A DNA stretch of 64,000 nucleotides from Eubacterium sp. (GTDB lineage Bacteria; Bacillota; Clostridia; Lachnospirales; Lachnospiraceae), in NCBI GenBank assembly GCA_017472565.1, contig JAFUPY010000097.1, positions 1-64,000 of the forward strand, written 5' to 3'. Positions 26,345 through 34,733 of the stretch are shown in pieces; within the stretch, counting starts at the first letter, position 1; each line of letters starts with the position of its first letter. Made by a program: the position numbers and the translations under genes. Under the pieces are notes generated by a model. The model was not told where the DNA came from. It saw nothing but the letters and a program-made list of their open reading frames with translations, and made no database searches.

Positions 26345-27679
26345 TTAGACCAGGGTTGTTTTTTCTTTATGCTTCTCTGGCTTTTTTAACGTTTTTAGTG
26401 CCTCGGCAAAAATCTGATATTGTTCTTTGGTAAGTTTTGCGGCCTGTCCGCTGTAAAAAAATTGTTTCAGATATTCAGCCAATGCATGTAGCTTTTCGGC
26501 ATCTCCATATGGTGCCAGTCGCAGTACATATCCATGCCAACTGTCTTTAGGAAGCATTTCAATGCCGATGGATTTGCCGGATTTTCGAGCCAGAACCGCA
26601 AGTCCCTGGGGTGTTTTTCGTTCTCGATACATCTTGAGGCGAAGCTTCCATTTTTCTAGCAGACGTCTCAGGAGAGATGTTTTTTCTCTTGTCAGTGTGC
26701 TGGAAGTGATTTTCACAGCTTCATAAATTTTTTTGCTGATGCGAATCTTTTCCCTGCGAAGTTTATATAGCAGACGAATGACAATGATGGCAATCACGGC
26801 GACGAGGATAATGCCAGCCAGTGGAAGCATCCAGTCCGGAAGTCGCATAATGGCCTGTGCGCCAGTTTCTTCGGCAACGGTCTCGCTGGTGGAACCCTGT
26901 GGCAATACACCTTCTGCATCTGCGCCTGGAATCCTGGAAAAGATGTGGGTCAGTACCGCACCTATGCGGGCGAGACCGCCTTTGATGGCAGCAAGCAGCA
27001 GTAAAAAAATATCCATAAGGCTTCGAGTGGCATGCTGTGCCATAATGGCAAGAACTGCACATAGGATACAGCTTGCAGCTACAATACTGCCTAACAGACC
27101 AAATACTTTAGCGCGACCGGCAACGGAGTCTCCTTTTACCACAGCCACCTGTTCCTCCGATGTGCGCAGGAAGATGAGGGCAGCCAGTGTATAGCCCACG
27201 GAAAAGAAGCCTAAGATCTGCAGCCCCATCACATCTGGAAGCTGTTTTAAGTGGCAGCCTGCCAAAAAGATGGCAACCACCACCACCTGAATATCCAGGA
27301 AGGTGAGATGACTTTCTGCCCGCTGCGGCAGGATTGCCTGGGCGATACTGTGTCCCTGGATGACAATCAATACCCCGCAGACAAAGATTTTCAGCGGGAT
27401 GCTGTTTGGCTGACAGTCAAAGGTCAGAGCCGCAATTGCCGCGGTGGCGATCATCCAGATCACGTTCCAAAGTGCAATCGGACCAACGCGGGATTTGCGC
27501 TTTACAATATGCAGATTTACCAGGTAGCCGATGATGATCAGTCCGATCCATAGCAGGAGGTTCGGCTGTACCTGTTCCATTCTGTTTGCAATCACGGTGA
27601 GATACAGGCAGCAGGATAGCAGAACAATATCTGCCAACAGGATACTCATACCGATGATGAATTTACGTAGTAATTTCAA
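26345..27679 (-). CDS. Membrane protein of a MoxR/DUF58 cluster (DUF4129-like)
   Basis: The 444-aa protein has about seven N-terminal membrane helices, an extracytoplasmic stretch, one more helix (MLPLAGIILVAVIAIIVIRL) and a basic cytoplasmic tail. The tail region ALAEYLKQFFYSGQAAKLTK resembles the C-terminal helix bundle of DUF4129 proteins, which often accompany MoxR and DUF58 genes. It lies 56 bp after the DUF58 gene. The transglutaminase-like protein usual in such clusters is not visible, and I do not see its domain here. Function unknown. Confidence 0.6.
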   Translation of the reverse strand: MKLLRKFIIGMSILLADIVLLSCCLYLTVIANRMEQVQPNLLLWIGLIIIGYLVNLHIVKRKSRVGPIALWNVIWMIATAAIAALTFDCQPNSIPLKIFVCGVLIVIQGHSIAQAILPQRAESHLTFLDIQVVVVAIFLAGCHLKQLPDVMGLQILGFFSVGYTLAALIFLRTSEEQVAVVKGDSVAGRAKVFGLLGSIVAASCILCAVLAIMAQHATRSLMDIFLLLLAAIKGGLARIGAVLTHIFSRIPGADAEGVLPQGSTSETVAEETGAQAIMRLPDWMLPLAGIILVAVIAIIVIRLLYKLRREKIRISKKIYEAVKITSSTLTREKTSLLRRLLEKWKLRLKMYRERKTPQGLAVLARKSGKSIGIEMLPKDSWHGYVLRLAPYGDAEKLHALAEYLKQFFYSGQAAKLTKEQYQIFAEALKTLKKPEKHKEKTTLV

Positions 27680-27735
27680 TTTGTTTCACCTATATATAAA
27701 GTAATAAAAGTTCTCTAATAAAATCATGCAGGTGT

Positions 27736-28998
27736 TTATGCCATAGTGATTAAGTCGGAGACGGATAACCTGTTTTGTATACTTGTATCCACATTGGCAT
27801 CAACTGCCACAGTGACAGCCGTCTCCATAAAGTCATAGGCCAAAAGCTGTGTATCTGCCATGTCTTTGGTAATCACATAGCTTTTTCCCATGCCGGATGT
27901 GAGATAGGAAAGCTGTTCCCCAGGCCAATCAGTCTTACCGCCTTCGTAGGAGATTTTCGCCAGCATCAAAAGCAGTTCTTCCAAGCGCAGCGAGTTGCTT
28001 TCCCCGTAGAAAAATTCTGGAGAAACATCGCCGTAACCAGGAATGACCAGACCACAGGCCACGCCCTGTTCGGATAGGGCAGTGATGCAGGATGCCACAA
28101 CGCTGATGGCAAGCTCCATTTCCTCATTGTGGACACAGTCCATCATGTCATCATCATATCCGCCCGGACGATGCTGCTGATAGGAAAAACTTTTCAGATC
28201 CAACAGAAAGAAGATGCTTTCCGGTGTGATCTGTTCGTAAAGATTCACCATCACTTCCTGCTGTTTTGCCAGCATACGCCAGTTGATGCGTTTAAAGTTG
28301 TCGCCATGCTGATATGGTCTGATATTTTTAAGGAGGGTAACATCCTCGTATTGTCCCCGTTTTCCAGCATACATGGTACTGCCTTTCAACAGCAGATTCT
28401 GCATATTGACCGGATAGAGCTTTGGGAAAATCACAACGCTGCAGCTGCCTTTTGTTGGATTGCCGCAGCGGGAAGTGCCAATGCCAAATCCATCGCCAGT
28501 ATGCAAATAGATATAATCTGTGCTCAAAATGCCTCGTTTGTTGGCTGTTAATGTCAGCTTGCAGCTAAGCTTCTGATAGCCGGATACCCAGGTAAACTTC
28601 TGGTGAAGGGCAAGTCCAGACCATTCCGGGGCAGTCATCTCAATCTGGTTGTAGGCTCCATTTTGTGGTGTGGCAAGCAGCGGCTTATTGATTGGCAGAT
28701 AAGCATCTGTCCAGATGGCTGCCAGACTGCCGTTGTTAGTAAGCGTTAGATCCAGTCCGATCTCATCTCCCGGAAAACAGCTTCCGGTCAGCGAATGAGC
28801 CTCAGCCTGAAGCTGCGTGGCAACCTTTCGGCTCCAAAGGAACGCAATGATACACAAAATCAAGAACAGCAAGATAAAGGCACTGATAATGGTGGATTTA
28901 AAGTAAAAGGAAACACATAAAATCGCTGCAAGGATAATCAGACCGGGAACGCTAAGGAAGAGGCTTCCTGTACTTTGTCTTGCATTTTTATTTTCCAT
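27736..28998 (-). CDS. DUF58 domain protein
   Basis: The 420-aa protein begins with two membrane helices (FLSVPGLIILAAILCVSFYF; TIISAFILLFLILCIIAFLW), a beta-rich extracytoplasmic-type part, and the DUF58 core IRPYQHGDNFKRINWRMLAK, followed by a vWA-like domain (FFLLDLKSFSYQQ). DUF58 proteins are partners of MoxR ATPases, perhaps as substrates or adaptors. It overlaps the MoxR gene by 11 bp. Confidence 0.87.
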   Translation of the reverse strand: MENKNARQSTGSLFLSVPGLIILAAILCVSFYFKSTIISAFILLFLILCIIAFLWSRKVATQLQAEAHSLTGSCFPGDEIGLDLTLTNNGSLAAIWTDAYLPINKPLLATPQNGAYNQIEMTAPEWSGLALHQKFTWVSGYQKLSCKLTLTANKRGILSTDYIYLHTGDGFGIGTSRCGNPTKGSCSVVIFPKLYPVNMQNLLLKGSTMYAGKRGQYEDVTLLKNIRPYQHGDNFKRINWRMLAKQQEVMVNLYEQITPESIFFLLDLKSFSYQQHRPGGYDDDMMDCVHNEEMELAISVVASCITALSEQGVACGLVIPGYGDVSPEFFYGESNSLRLEELLLMLAKISYEGGKTDWPGEQLSYLTSGMGKSYVITKDMADTQLLAYDFMETAVTVAVDANVDTSIQNRLSVSDLITMA

Positions 28999-29953
28999 GA
29001 AACAATTCCTCGTTGGTCGCTTCTACAGATGTTTCTGTTAAAATCTGGTTCAACACATCTTCCACGGACTTTTTGCCATAGCGTGCTTCGTTCTTTAACT
29101 GGACACGATGAGAAAGAATAGCGGTGAAAATATGCTGTACATCTTCTGGAATCGCATAAGAACGTCCGCACATGGCTGCGTAGCTTTTTGCGCCCTGATA
29201 CAGAGAACGGGAAGCACGTGGGCTGCCGCCAATCTTGATGTCTGGGTGATTGCGTGTTGCATGTACCAGCTTCACAATATATTCACGAAGTGCTTCGCTG
29301 ACATGGACAGCTTCCAGTTCTGCGCGAAGTCCCAGCAACACTTCCGGAGAAGCCACTGCCTGCACCTGAGAAAAATCAGTGCCCATGCCCAGGGTGTCAA
29401 GAATCTCCATTTCTTCTGTCAGGTCTGGATATTCCAGAGACAGCCTGATAAAGAAACGGTCCATCTGTGCCACTGGCAGAGCAAAGGTGCTTTCCATTTC
29501 CACCGGATTTTGTGTAGCCATAACAAAGAATGGTTTTGGAAGTCCCAATGTGTTGCCGTCGATGGTAACCTGTTTTTCTTCCATGGCTTCCAAAAGTGCC
29601 GCCTGTGTACGTGGAATGGCACGGTTGATCTCATCAGCCAACAGGATGTTGGTAAAAACAGGCCCTTTCACCAGACGAAAATCAGTGGCTTTCTGATCAA
29701 AGATGGTCATGCCTGTGATGTCTGCCGGCAGCAGGTCTGGTGTGAACTGGATACGTTCAAAGTCACAGCCAAGAGCCAGAGACAGGGTCTTGATCAGGGT
29801 TGTTTTTCCGCTTCCCGGCAGGTCGTCCAGCAGCACATGTCCGCCAGAAAAAATCGCCATCAGAATCAGTTCTACTTTATCTTTTTTTCCAACAAATATT
29901 TTTTCGGTTTCTTTCATAAGTGCCTGTGTGCAGGCTGCAACTGTTATGCTCAT
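28988..29953 (-). CDS. MoxR family AAA+ ATPase
   Basis: The 321-aa ATPase has Walker A LPGSGKTTL, Walker B ILLADEINRA, sensor 1 FVMATQNPVE and the arginine-finger region DRFFIRLSLEYPD, and ends in the MoxR lid (SPRASRSLYQGAKSYAAMCG). MoxR proteins act as chaperones that remodel or assemble partner complexes. First gene of the leftward MoxR-DUF58-membrane protein cluster. GAGGAGAATTTG lies before its ATG. Confidence 0.9.
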   Translation of the reverse strand: MSITVAACTQALMKETEKIFVGKKDKVELILMAIFSGGHVLLDDLPGSGKTTLIKTLSLALGCDFERIQFTPDLLPADITGMTIFDQKATDFRLVKGPVFTNILLADEINRAIPRTQAALLEAMEEKQVTIDGNTLGLPKPFFVMATQNPVEMESTFALPVAQMDRFFIRLSLEYPDLTEEMEILDTLGMGTDFSQVQAVASPEVLLGLRAELEAVHVSEALREYIVKLVHATRNHPDIKIGGSPRASRSLYQGAKSYAAMCGRSYAIPEDVQHIFTAILSHRVQLKNEARYGKKSVEDVLNQILTETSVEATNEELFHGK

Positions 29954-30244
29954 ATCAAATTCTCCTCAATTACAGTGATATGCAAGTATTATAGGGCTGG
30001 CGTTATGTAAACCAATAAAACGCCGCAAACATAAGTCCCATATAAAATAAATTTTACCATGCAGATTTCATTGGATTAAGTTAAATTTTGGATAAATTAA
30101 AGCAACTATAGGATGGATAAAAATGAGAGTGCAACTTTTTGGCGTTTGTGATACACTATACGGGGTCATAAAGTAAAAAAGAGTTGGAATGGATGCTTTT
30201 TGAAACGTTACTGGTTTGAATAAGAGTCTTTTAACAGAGGAAGT
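29954..30244. other. Divergent intergenic region, 291 bp
   Basis: AT-rich spacer between the leftward MoxR cluster and the rightward Gx transporter gene. It must hold both promoters, but I see no clear -35/-10 pair, repeat or RNA structure. Confidence 0.4.
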
Positions 30245-30802
30245 ATGAGCGATAGCAATATGAAGAAAGAAAAACAGAATAAGAAAAAAGGTATGTCCGT
30301 GGCCGACCTTGCTCTTTGCGCGGTGCTTTTGGCTTTGGCCATTGTCATCAGTTTTATAGAGGCATCTCTTAATATTACGCCACCAGTACCAGGCATCAAG
30401 CTGGGGCTGGCCAATCTGGTCATGGTATGTGCGCTGTACATTCTTGGCGGCAAGTATGCAGTGGTCATTTCCATTGCCCGTGTGCTGATGGTGGGTATTT
30501 TCTCCGGTCATGCTGAAATGATTCCATACAGTCTTGCAGGAGGTTTGCTGAGTCTGGCTGTGATGATATTGCTGAAACGTGGGACCAGGCTGTCTGTGGT
30601 TGCAATCAGCTGCTTTGGCGGCATCTGCCACAACATTGGGCAGTTGATCGTGGCGATGCTTGTGGTGGAAAATACTTCTATGGTGATTTACCTGCCGGCG
30701 TTATTGATTGCAGGATTTATTACCGGATTGGCGATTGGTATCGTCAGCCGTTTGATTTTACCTGTGGTTCGGAAAAGTTACAATGCAGTATCTCATCGAT
30801 AA
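30245..30802 (+). CDS. Gx transporter family protein (heptaprenyl diphosphate synthase component I-like)
   Basis: The 185-aa protein has a lysine-rich N-terminus then five or six membrane helices. Conserved parts are VADLALCAVLLALAIVISFI, PVPGIKLGLANLVMVCALYI and SLAGGLLSLAVMILL, matching the Hpre_diP_synt_I/Gx transporter family. It resembles S components of ECF transporters; an isoprenoid role is only historical annotation. GAGGAAGT precedes ATG 30245. Confidence 0.85.
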   Translation: MSDSNMKKEKQNKKKGMSVADLALCAVLLALAIVISFIEASLNITPPVPGIKLGLANLVMVCALYILGGKYAVVISIARVLMVGIFSGHAEMIPYSLAGGLLSLAVMILLKRGTRLSVVAISCFGGICHNIGQLIVAMLVVENTSMVIYLPALLIAGFITGLAIGIVSRLILPVVRKSYNAVSHR

Positions 30803-30821
30803 AGCAAGTAGCTTGTTTTTT
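30801..30821 (+). terminator. Weak terminator after Gx transporter
   Basis: CAAG-TAG-CTTG hairpin followed by seven T. Confidence 0.5.
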
Positions 30822-30874
30822 TGGGAAAAAACAGGAAATAGATTCTTATTAGGAAAACTTCTCACTATCAGGTG

Positions 30875-30902
30875 TTGCAATTCAAAAGAAAATATGTAAA
30901 AT
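30875..30902 (+). promoter_or_regulatory. Promoter of candidate small RNA C
   Basis: TTGCAA (30875-30880), 16 bp, TAAAAT (30897-30902). A GAGTTAG/CTAACTC dyad (30905-30924) covers the predicted start of transcription and may be an operator. Confidence 0.55.
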
Positions 30903-30908
30903 ATGAGT

Positions 30909-31024
30909 TAGGGATAACTAACTCGCAAATATCCAAATCCAAATCTTTACCCTTAGATACTTGTTAATCACAAAGCAAAAGCTTGCATTACTCCTCCCAA
31001 AAGGATGCAAGCTTTCTTTGTTTT
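30909..31024 (+). ncRNA. Candidate ~110-nt small RNA C with C-rich terminator loop
   Basis: The stretch has a promoter at 30875-30902, no reading frame with a ribosome site, and ends at a strong terminator. The terminator loop reads TTACTCCTCCCAAAAGG, exposing CTCCTCC. Firmicutes regulatory RNAs often use such C-rich loops to pair with ribosome binding sites. The stretch could instead be only the terminator region of the converging small gene. Confidence 0.4.
30971..31024. terminator. Bidirectional terminator
   Basis: AAAGCTTGCAT (30978-30988) and ATGCAAGCTTT (31005-31015) form a perfect 11-bp stem, extended by flanking CAAAG/CTTTG. A TTTG-TTTT tract follows on the plus strand. Confidence 0.85.
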
Positions 31025-31034
31025 ATGGGTTTCT

Positions 31035-31283
31035 TTATTTAAGGTTTGGAGCAGAAGCTTTGCCATCGAAGTGATAAGCATCTTTTTCTGTTACAGCCAC
31101 CGGCGGGGGAAATGCATACACATCTTTGTAAGCAAGCAACTCGGCTTCCGTAACCATGCCGGCAGGAATAAGGCCCGTGCAATCGGTGGCGCTAGCGCAA
31201 CAACCCAGATAATCATCGTCATAAGTGCATAAAGCATCCAGATAATCGGATGACACATCTTTTTGTTCTCGTAATTCATACAT
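31035..31283 (-). CDS. Hypothetical 82-aa protein
   Basis: The product runs MYELREQKDVSSDYLDALC to DGKASAPNLK and includes YDDDYLGCCASATDCTG with three close cysteines. ATG 31283 lies 7 nt after GGAG within GAGAGGAG; ATG 31289 is too close to it. The protein is acidic and soluble, with no known domain. It converges on the terminator at 30971. The clear ribosome site favours a real gene; function is unknown. Confidence 0.5.
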   Translation of the reverse strand: MYELREQKDVSSDYLDALCTYDDDYLGCCASATDCTGLIPAGMVTEAELLAYKDVYAFPPPVAVTEKDAYHFDGKASAPNLK

Positions 31284-31524
31284 CCACATTCTCCTCTCTA
31301 ACATATGGTTCTTTACGGAAAAGCCCAATGTTTGGTATACTGCAAGTGCAGATGGAAACAAAATATCAGACTGTTTCTTAACAGTAGTATTTGTCTGACA
31401 GGAAAAAATATTCTTTCATTTGAAAAATAAATGTTTTTGTTGTAGAAAAAGAAGCTTATCATGCATAAAAGAACTTTGTCATGAACAAAAATTTGTTCTG
31501 ACATAGTCTGTATTGGAGATGTAG

Positions 31525-32472
31525 ATGAAAATTCAAAACAAAGAAATGTTGTTAAATTACATAGAAAAAACACCAATCAAAGTGATTGCCCTGGATCTGG
31601 ACCGAACTACCCTTCGATCAGACGCTACCCTGGCACCACGCACCAGGGAGGCCATTTGTGATGCTTTAGCCGCAGGATTGGAGGTGGTCATCATCAGTGG
31701 CCGGCCTCGCTGTTCCCTGCCGCAGGAAGTATTAGTGATTCCGGGGATTCGTTATCTGGTCACATCCAATGGAGCGGCAGTCAATAAGCGATATTATAAG
31801 CATGAGAATACGGATATATGGCAGGTATGTGTCGCGAAGCAGCAATATGAATTGCTGGAAGAAAAGCGGATTTGGGCCTGGACGCTGGCCAAGGAAGCAG
31901 CACTTGCTATTTTGGATCACTCACTGCCATATTTTGAAAAGGAATTGCTTACATACGAAACCTTTGTGGAGGGAATTGCTTATGCACCGGAAGATTATGT
32001 AAACTATCCATCTAAGTATGGCGCACCGAAGAAGGCAGAGGTGTATGTAAAAAGCACTCGTATTCCGATCGCAGATTTTCCATCTTTTGTCAAGGAACAT
32101 GCCTATGAGCTGGACAGCTTGGATTTGTTAGTGGCAGATCTTGATTATTTTGAAGAGATTCAGGAACTGATTCGATGTAACGTGGCTGATGTCTATATGA
32201 CGTCCTCTATGAAGCGTATGTTAGAAATTTCTAATAAGGAAGCTGGGAAAGCATCGGGGCTTCGTTATGTCTTGAAGGATATGGGACTAAGGACGGAGCA
32301 GGTTATTGCATTTGGAGACGGTAACAACGACGCCGATATGTTAGCTTACGCTGGCCTCGGGGTAGCTATGGCCAATGCCATGCCGCATTGTCTGGAATGT
32401 GCTGACTATGTGGGCAAGAGCAATGATGAGGACGGAGTAGCAGAAATTATAGAAATGATCGTGAATAAATAA
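31525..32472 (+). CDS. HAD-superfamily hydrolase, Cof type
   Basis: The 315-aa protein has HAD motif I in IALDLDRTTLRSD (nucleophile and acid/base Asp), motif II VIISGRPRCS, motif III Lys in the ISNKEAGKASGLRYV region, and motif IV FGDGNNDADML. The large cap is of the C2B (Cof) type, typical of sugar-phosphate or FMN/PLP phosphatases. Substrate is not predictable. A 30-aa N-terminal extension precedes motif I. GGAG precedes ATG 31525. Confidence 0.88.
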   Translation: MKIQNKEMLLNYIEKTPIKVIALDLDRTTLRSDATLAPRTREAICDALAAGLEVVIISGRPRCSLPQEVLVIPGIRYLVTSNGAAVNKRYYKHENTDIWQVCVAKQQYELLEEKRIWAWTLAKEAALAILDHSLPYFEKELLTYETFVEGIAYAPEDYVNYPSKYGAPKKAEVYVKSTRIPIADFPSFVKEHAYELDSLDLLVADLDYFEEIQELIRCNVADVYMTSSMKRMLEISNKEAGKASGLRYVLKDMGLRTEQVIAFGDGNNDADMLAYAGLGVAMANAMPHCLECADYVGKSNDEDGVAEIIEMIVNK

Positions 32473-32530
32473 TAGAGTAAGATGATTTTGTTTAGAAGTC
32501 ATAATGTTACAGAACGAAAAGAGGAAATAC

Positions 32531-33472
32531 ATGAAACTTGGTACATATAGAAATTTAAAGGTAAAGGGAATCGACAAGACGGTATCCGACGTTGAACTTA
32601 AAAGATCCATTATCAACCTGCAGCGAAAAAACGCCCTGTTCTATCACATCGATGAACGGCCGGCCCAGGCAGGAGATGTGGTTGTGCTCAATTACGAAGG
32701 CTTTCTAAATGGCCGGCCTTTTGCAGGCGGCAAAGCAACCCACCATCGAATGGTACTTGGAGAAGGAAAGATGGTTCCCGGATTTGAGGAGCAGATTGTA
32801 GGAAAGACCATGGGCGATGCGTTTGAAATTCAAGTACAATTTCCGTTGGATTATGCCAACTCCCAGTTGGCGGGCAAAGCCGCCGTATTTTTTGCAACCC
32901 TGCTTTTGGTTGGACGAGAAGAGATTCCGGACTTTGACGATGACTTTGCTTTGGATTTTTCAGAGTGTACCACAGCAGCAGAATTTGCAGCCACTCTGAA
33001 GTTGTCCCTGGAAGCCAAAAAAGAAGCATCTGAGTATGAGCGTGTGCAGGCAGATTTACTGACACAGATTATCGAAGTGTCTGACATTCCGCTGGATGAA
33101 GATGTCTTAGAAGAACTGCAGGAAGAAGTGTTTGCAGAAAAACTGGAAGAACTGGAACTGCAGGGCATGAGTCTGGAAACATTTTTGCAGAAAAGCCACC
33201 AGACCATAGAAGATGTACAGTATCAGTGCCGTAAAAAAGCCCGCAGAAGTTATGAACAAACTGCCGTTCTTAACGCAATTGCCTTGGAGGAAGGTTTTGA
33301 TGTCACCCCGGAAGAACTGGAGGAAGCCATTTACGATGCAGCCTTCTATGCGGATATGGAGCCATTGGAATTTTTTGACTCCATGGGCGAAGAGGAGTTG
33401 ACAGGCATAAAACTGCAGATCCTGTGTGACAAGGCCATGGAACTGGTGAAAGAAACGGCTGAATTTATATAA
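32531..33472 (+). CDS. Trigger factor-like peptidyl-prolyl isomerase without ribosome-binding domain
   Basis: This 313-aa protein has an FKBP-type domain at about residues 50-140 (AGDVVVLNYEGFLNGRPFAG, LGEGKMVPGFEEQIVGKTMG) followed by a helical trigger factor C-terminal domain (residues 145-313, ending LCDKAMELVKETAEFI). The N-terminal trigger factor domain that docks to the ribosome is missing; only ~45 residues precede the FKBP part. It may be a free cytosolic chaperone. ATG 32531 follows AGAGGAAA; an upstream in-frame ATG at 32504 has no ribosome site. Confidence 0.83.
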   Translation: MKLGTYRNLKVKGIDKTVSDVELKRSIINLQRKNALFYHIDERPAQAGDVVVLNYEGFLNGRPFAGGKATHHRMVLGEGKMVPGFEEQIVGKTMGDAFEIQVQFPLDYANSQLAGKAAVFFATLLLVGREEIPDFDDDFALDFSECTTAAEFAATLKLSLEAKKEASEYERVQADLLTQIIEVSDIPLDEDVLEELQEEVFAEKLEELELQGMSLETFLQKSHQTIEDVQYQCRKKARRSYEQTAVLNAIALEEGFDVTPEELEEAIYDAAFYADMEPLEFFDSMGEEELTGIKLQILCDKAMELVKETAEFI

Positions 33473-33480
33473 GATGAGAT

Positions 33481-33525
33481 AAGACTGCTTCGGGGATAAA
33501 ACTTTTTGAAGCAGTCTTTTCTTTA
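33481..33525 (+). terminator. Terminator after trigger factor-like gene
   Basis: AAGACTGCTTC / GAAGCAGTCTT, a perfect 11-bp stem followed by TTCTTTATTT. Confidence 0.87.
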
Positions 33526-33541
33526 TTTAAAGAAGAATGTA

Positions 33542-33577
33542 TTGACACAATTGTATTATTGTGTTAATACAATAATA
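33542..33577 (+). promoter_or_regulatory. Promoter and nested operator palindromes of the GntR-ABC operon
   Basis: TTGACA (33542-33547) and TAATAC (33565-33570) are 17 bp apart. Two perfect dyads overlap them: ACACAAT/ATTGTGT (33545-33564) and TATTATTGT/ACAATAATA (33554-33577). They are the likely target of the GntR repressor encoded just downstream. Confidence 0.7.
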
Positions 33578-33663
33578 GAAGTATTGCTATTATTTTAAAA
33601 CAAAAGATATCCGGATAACAGCAACAGACATTGCCTCATCGTGGATAGAAAAGGAGTGACAGC

Positions 33664-34047
33664 ATGGCATGGAAGTTTGACAATGAACGTTCCATATACC
33701 TCCAGTTAGTAGAACAGATTCAGAACCGCATTATTACAGGTGCGTATCCGCCGGGAAGTAAGCTGGCATCGGTCAGAGATCTGGCGGCAGAAGCCGAGGT
33801 GAATCCGAATACCATGCAGAAAGCGTTGACAGAATTGGAGCACATGGGGTTGGTTCATGCAGTTCGTACCATTGGACGTTTTGTGACGGAGGATATGGAT
33901 ATGATAACGAAAATGAAGTATCAGTCGGCTGCAGCAATTGTGGAAGAGTTTAAGAAAAAGATGGAAGCTCTGGGATTTGGTCAGAGCGAGATCGTTGAAC
34001 TGGTGGCGCAACAGAGTCAGAGTAGTAAGGAGGCTGGAGAGTCATGA
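33664..34047 (+). CDS. GntR-family repressor, YtrA type
   Basis: The 127-aa protein has the winged helix of GntR regulators: ERSIYLQLVEQIQNRIITGA, YPPGSKLASVRDLAAEAEVN and PNTMQKALTELEHMGLVHAV. The short C-terminal dimerisation tail defines the YtrA subfamily. Such genes lead ABC transporter operons and repress their own promoter; here two palindromes overlap the promoter and the ATPase start overlaps the stop codon (ATGA). Confidence 0.9.
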   Translation: MAWKFDNERSIYLQLVEQIQNRIITGAYPPGSKLASVRDLAAEAEVNPNTMQKALTELEHMGLVHAVRTIGRFVTEDMDMITKMKYQSAAAIVEEFKKKMEALGFGQSEIVELVAQQSQSSKEAGES

Positions 34048-34733
34048 TTAAGTGTGATAGTTTAACAAAACGATATGGAACCTTGACCGCATTGGATGAT
34101 CTGGATCTGCACTTGGGAAAAGGACGTATTGTAGGACTTTTGGGACCGAATGGCAGTGGAAAGACAACGTTTATCAAATTGTGCAATGGACTTTTGGTAC
34201 CATCTGCAGGGAGTGTATTGCTGGACGGTAAGAAGCCAGGTGTGGAGACAAAAAGCTTTGTGTCTTATCTTCCAGATGCCAATTATCTGCCGACCTGGAT
34301 GAATGTAGGTCAGCTTTTAGATTTGTTTACAGATTTTTACGCAGATTTTGATCAGGAAAAAGCAAAGGAAATGTTAGCCCAGCTTAGCATCGACAGAAAA
34401 CACAAGCTAAAGACCTTATCCAAAGGGAACAAGGAAAAGGTACAGTTGGTTCTGGCCATGAGCAGAAAGGCGAAAATCTATTTCCTGGATGAGCCGATTG
34501 GCGGTGTTGATCCTGCAGCCAGAGACTATATCTTAAATACCATTATCAGCAATTATTCGGAAGATGCTCTGGTCGTTATTTCTACCCATTTGATTGGCGA
34601 TATTGAAAAAATACTGGATGAAGTCGTTTTTATAAATCGTGGGAAATTGATCTGTCACCGGGAAGTAGACGAAATCCGTGATACGGAAGGCAAGTCGGTA
34701 GATCAGTTGTTCAGGGAGGTGTTCCGATGTTAA
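34044..34733 (+). CDS. ABC transporter ATPase (YtrB-like)
   Basis: The 229-aa ATPase has Walker A GPNGSGKTT, Walker B KIYFLDEPIGGVDPAARDYI and a switch His in VISTHLIGD. The signature is altered to LSKGNKEKVQLVLAMS, as in other YtrB/EcsA-like exporters. It should power the permease encoded next, with which it overlaps by 7 bp. Substrate unknown; YtrA-linked systems often respond to cell-wall antibiotics. Confidence 0.87.
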   Translation: MIKCDSLTKRYGTLTALDDLDLHLGKGRIVGLLGPNGSGKTTFIKLCNGLLVPSAGSVLLDGKKPGVETKSFVSYLPDANYLPTWMNVGQLLDLFTDFYADFDQEKAKEMLAQLSIDRKHKLKTLSKGNKEKVQLVLAMSRKAKIYFLDEPIGGVDPAARDYILNTIISNYSEDALVVISTHLIGDIEKILDEVVFINRGKLICHREVDEIRDTEGKSVDQLFREVFRC

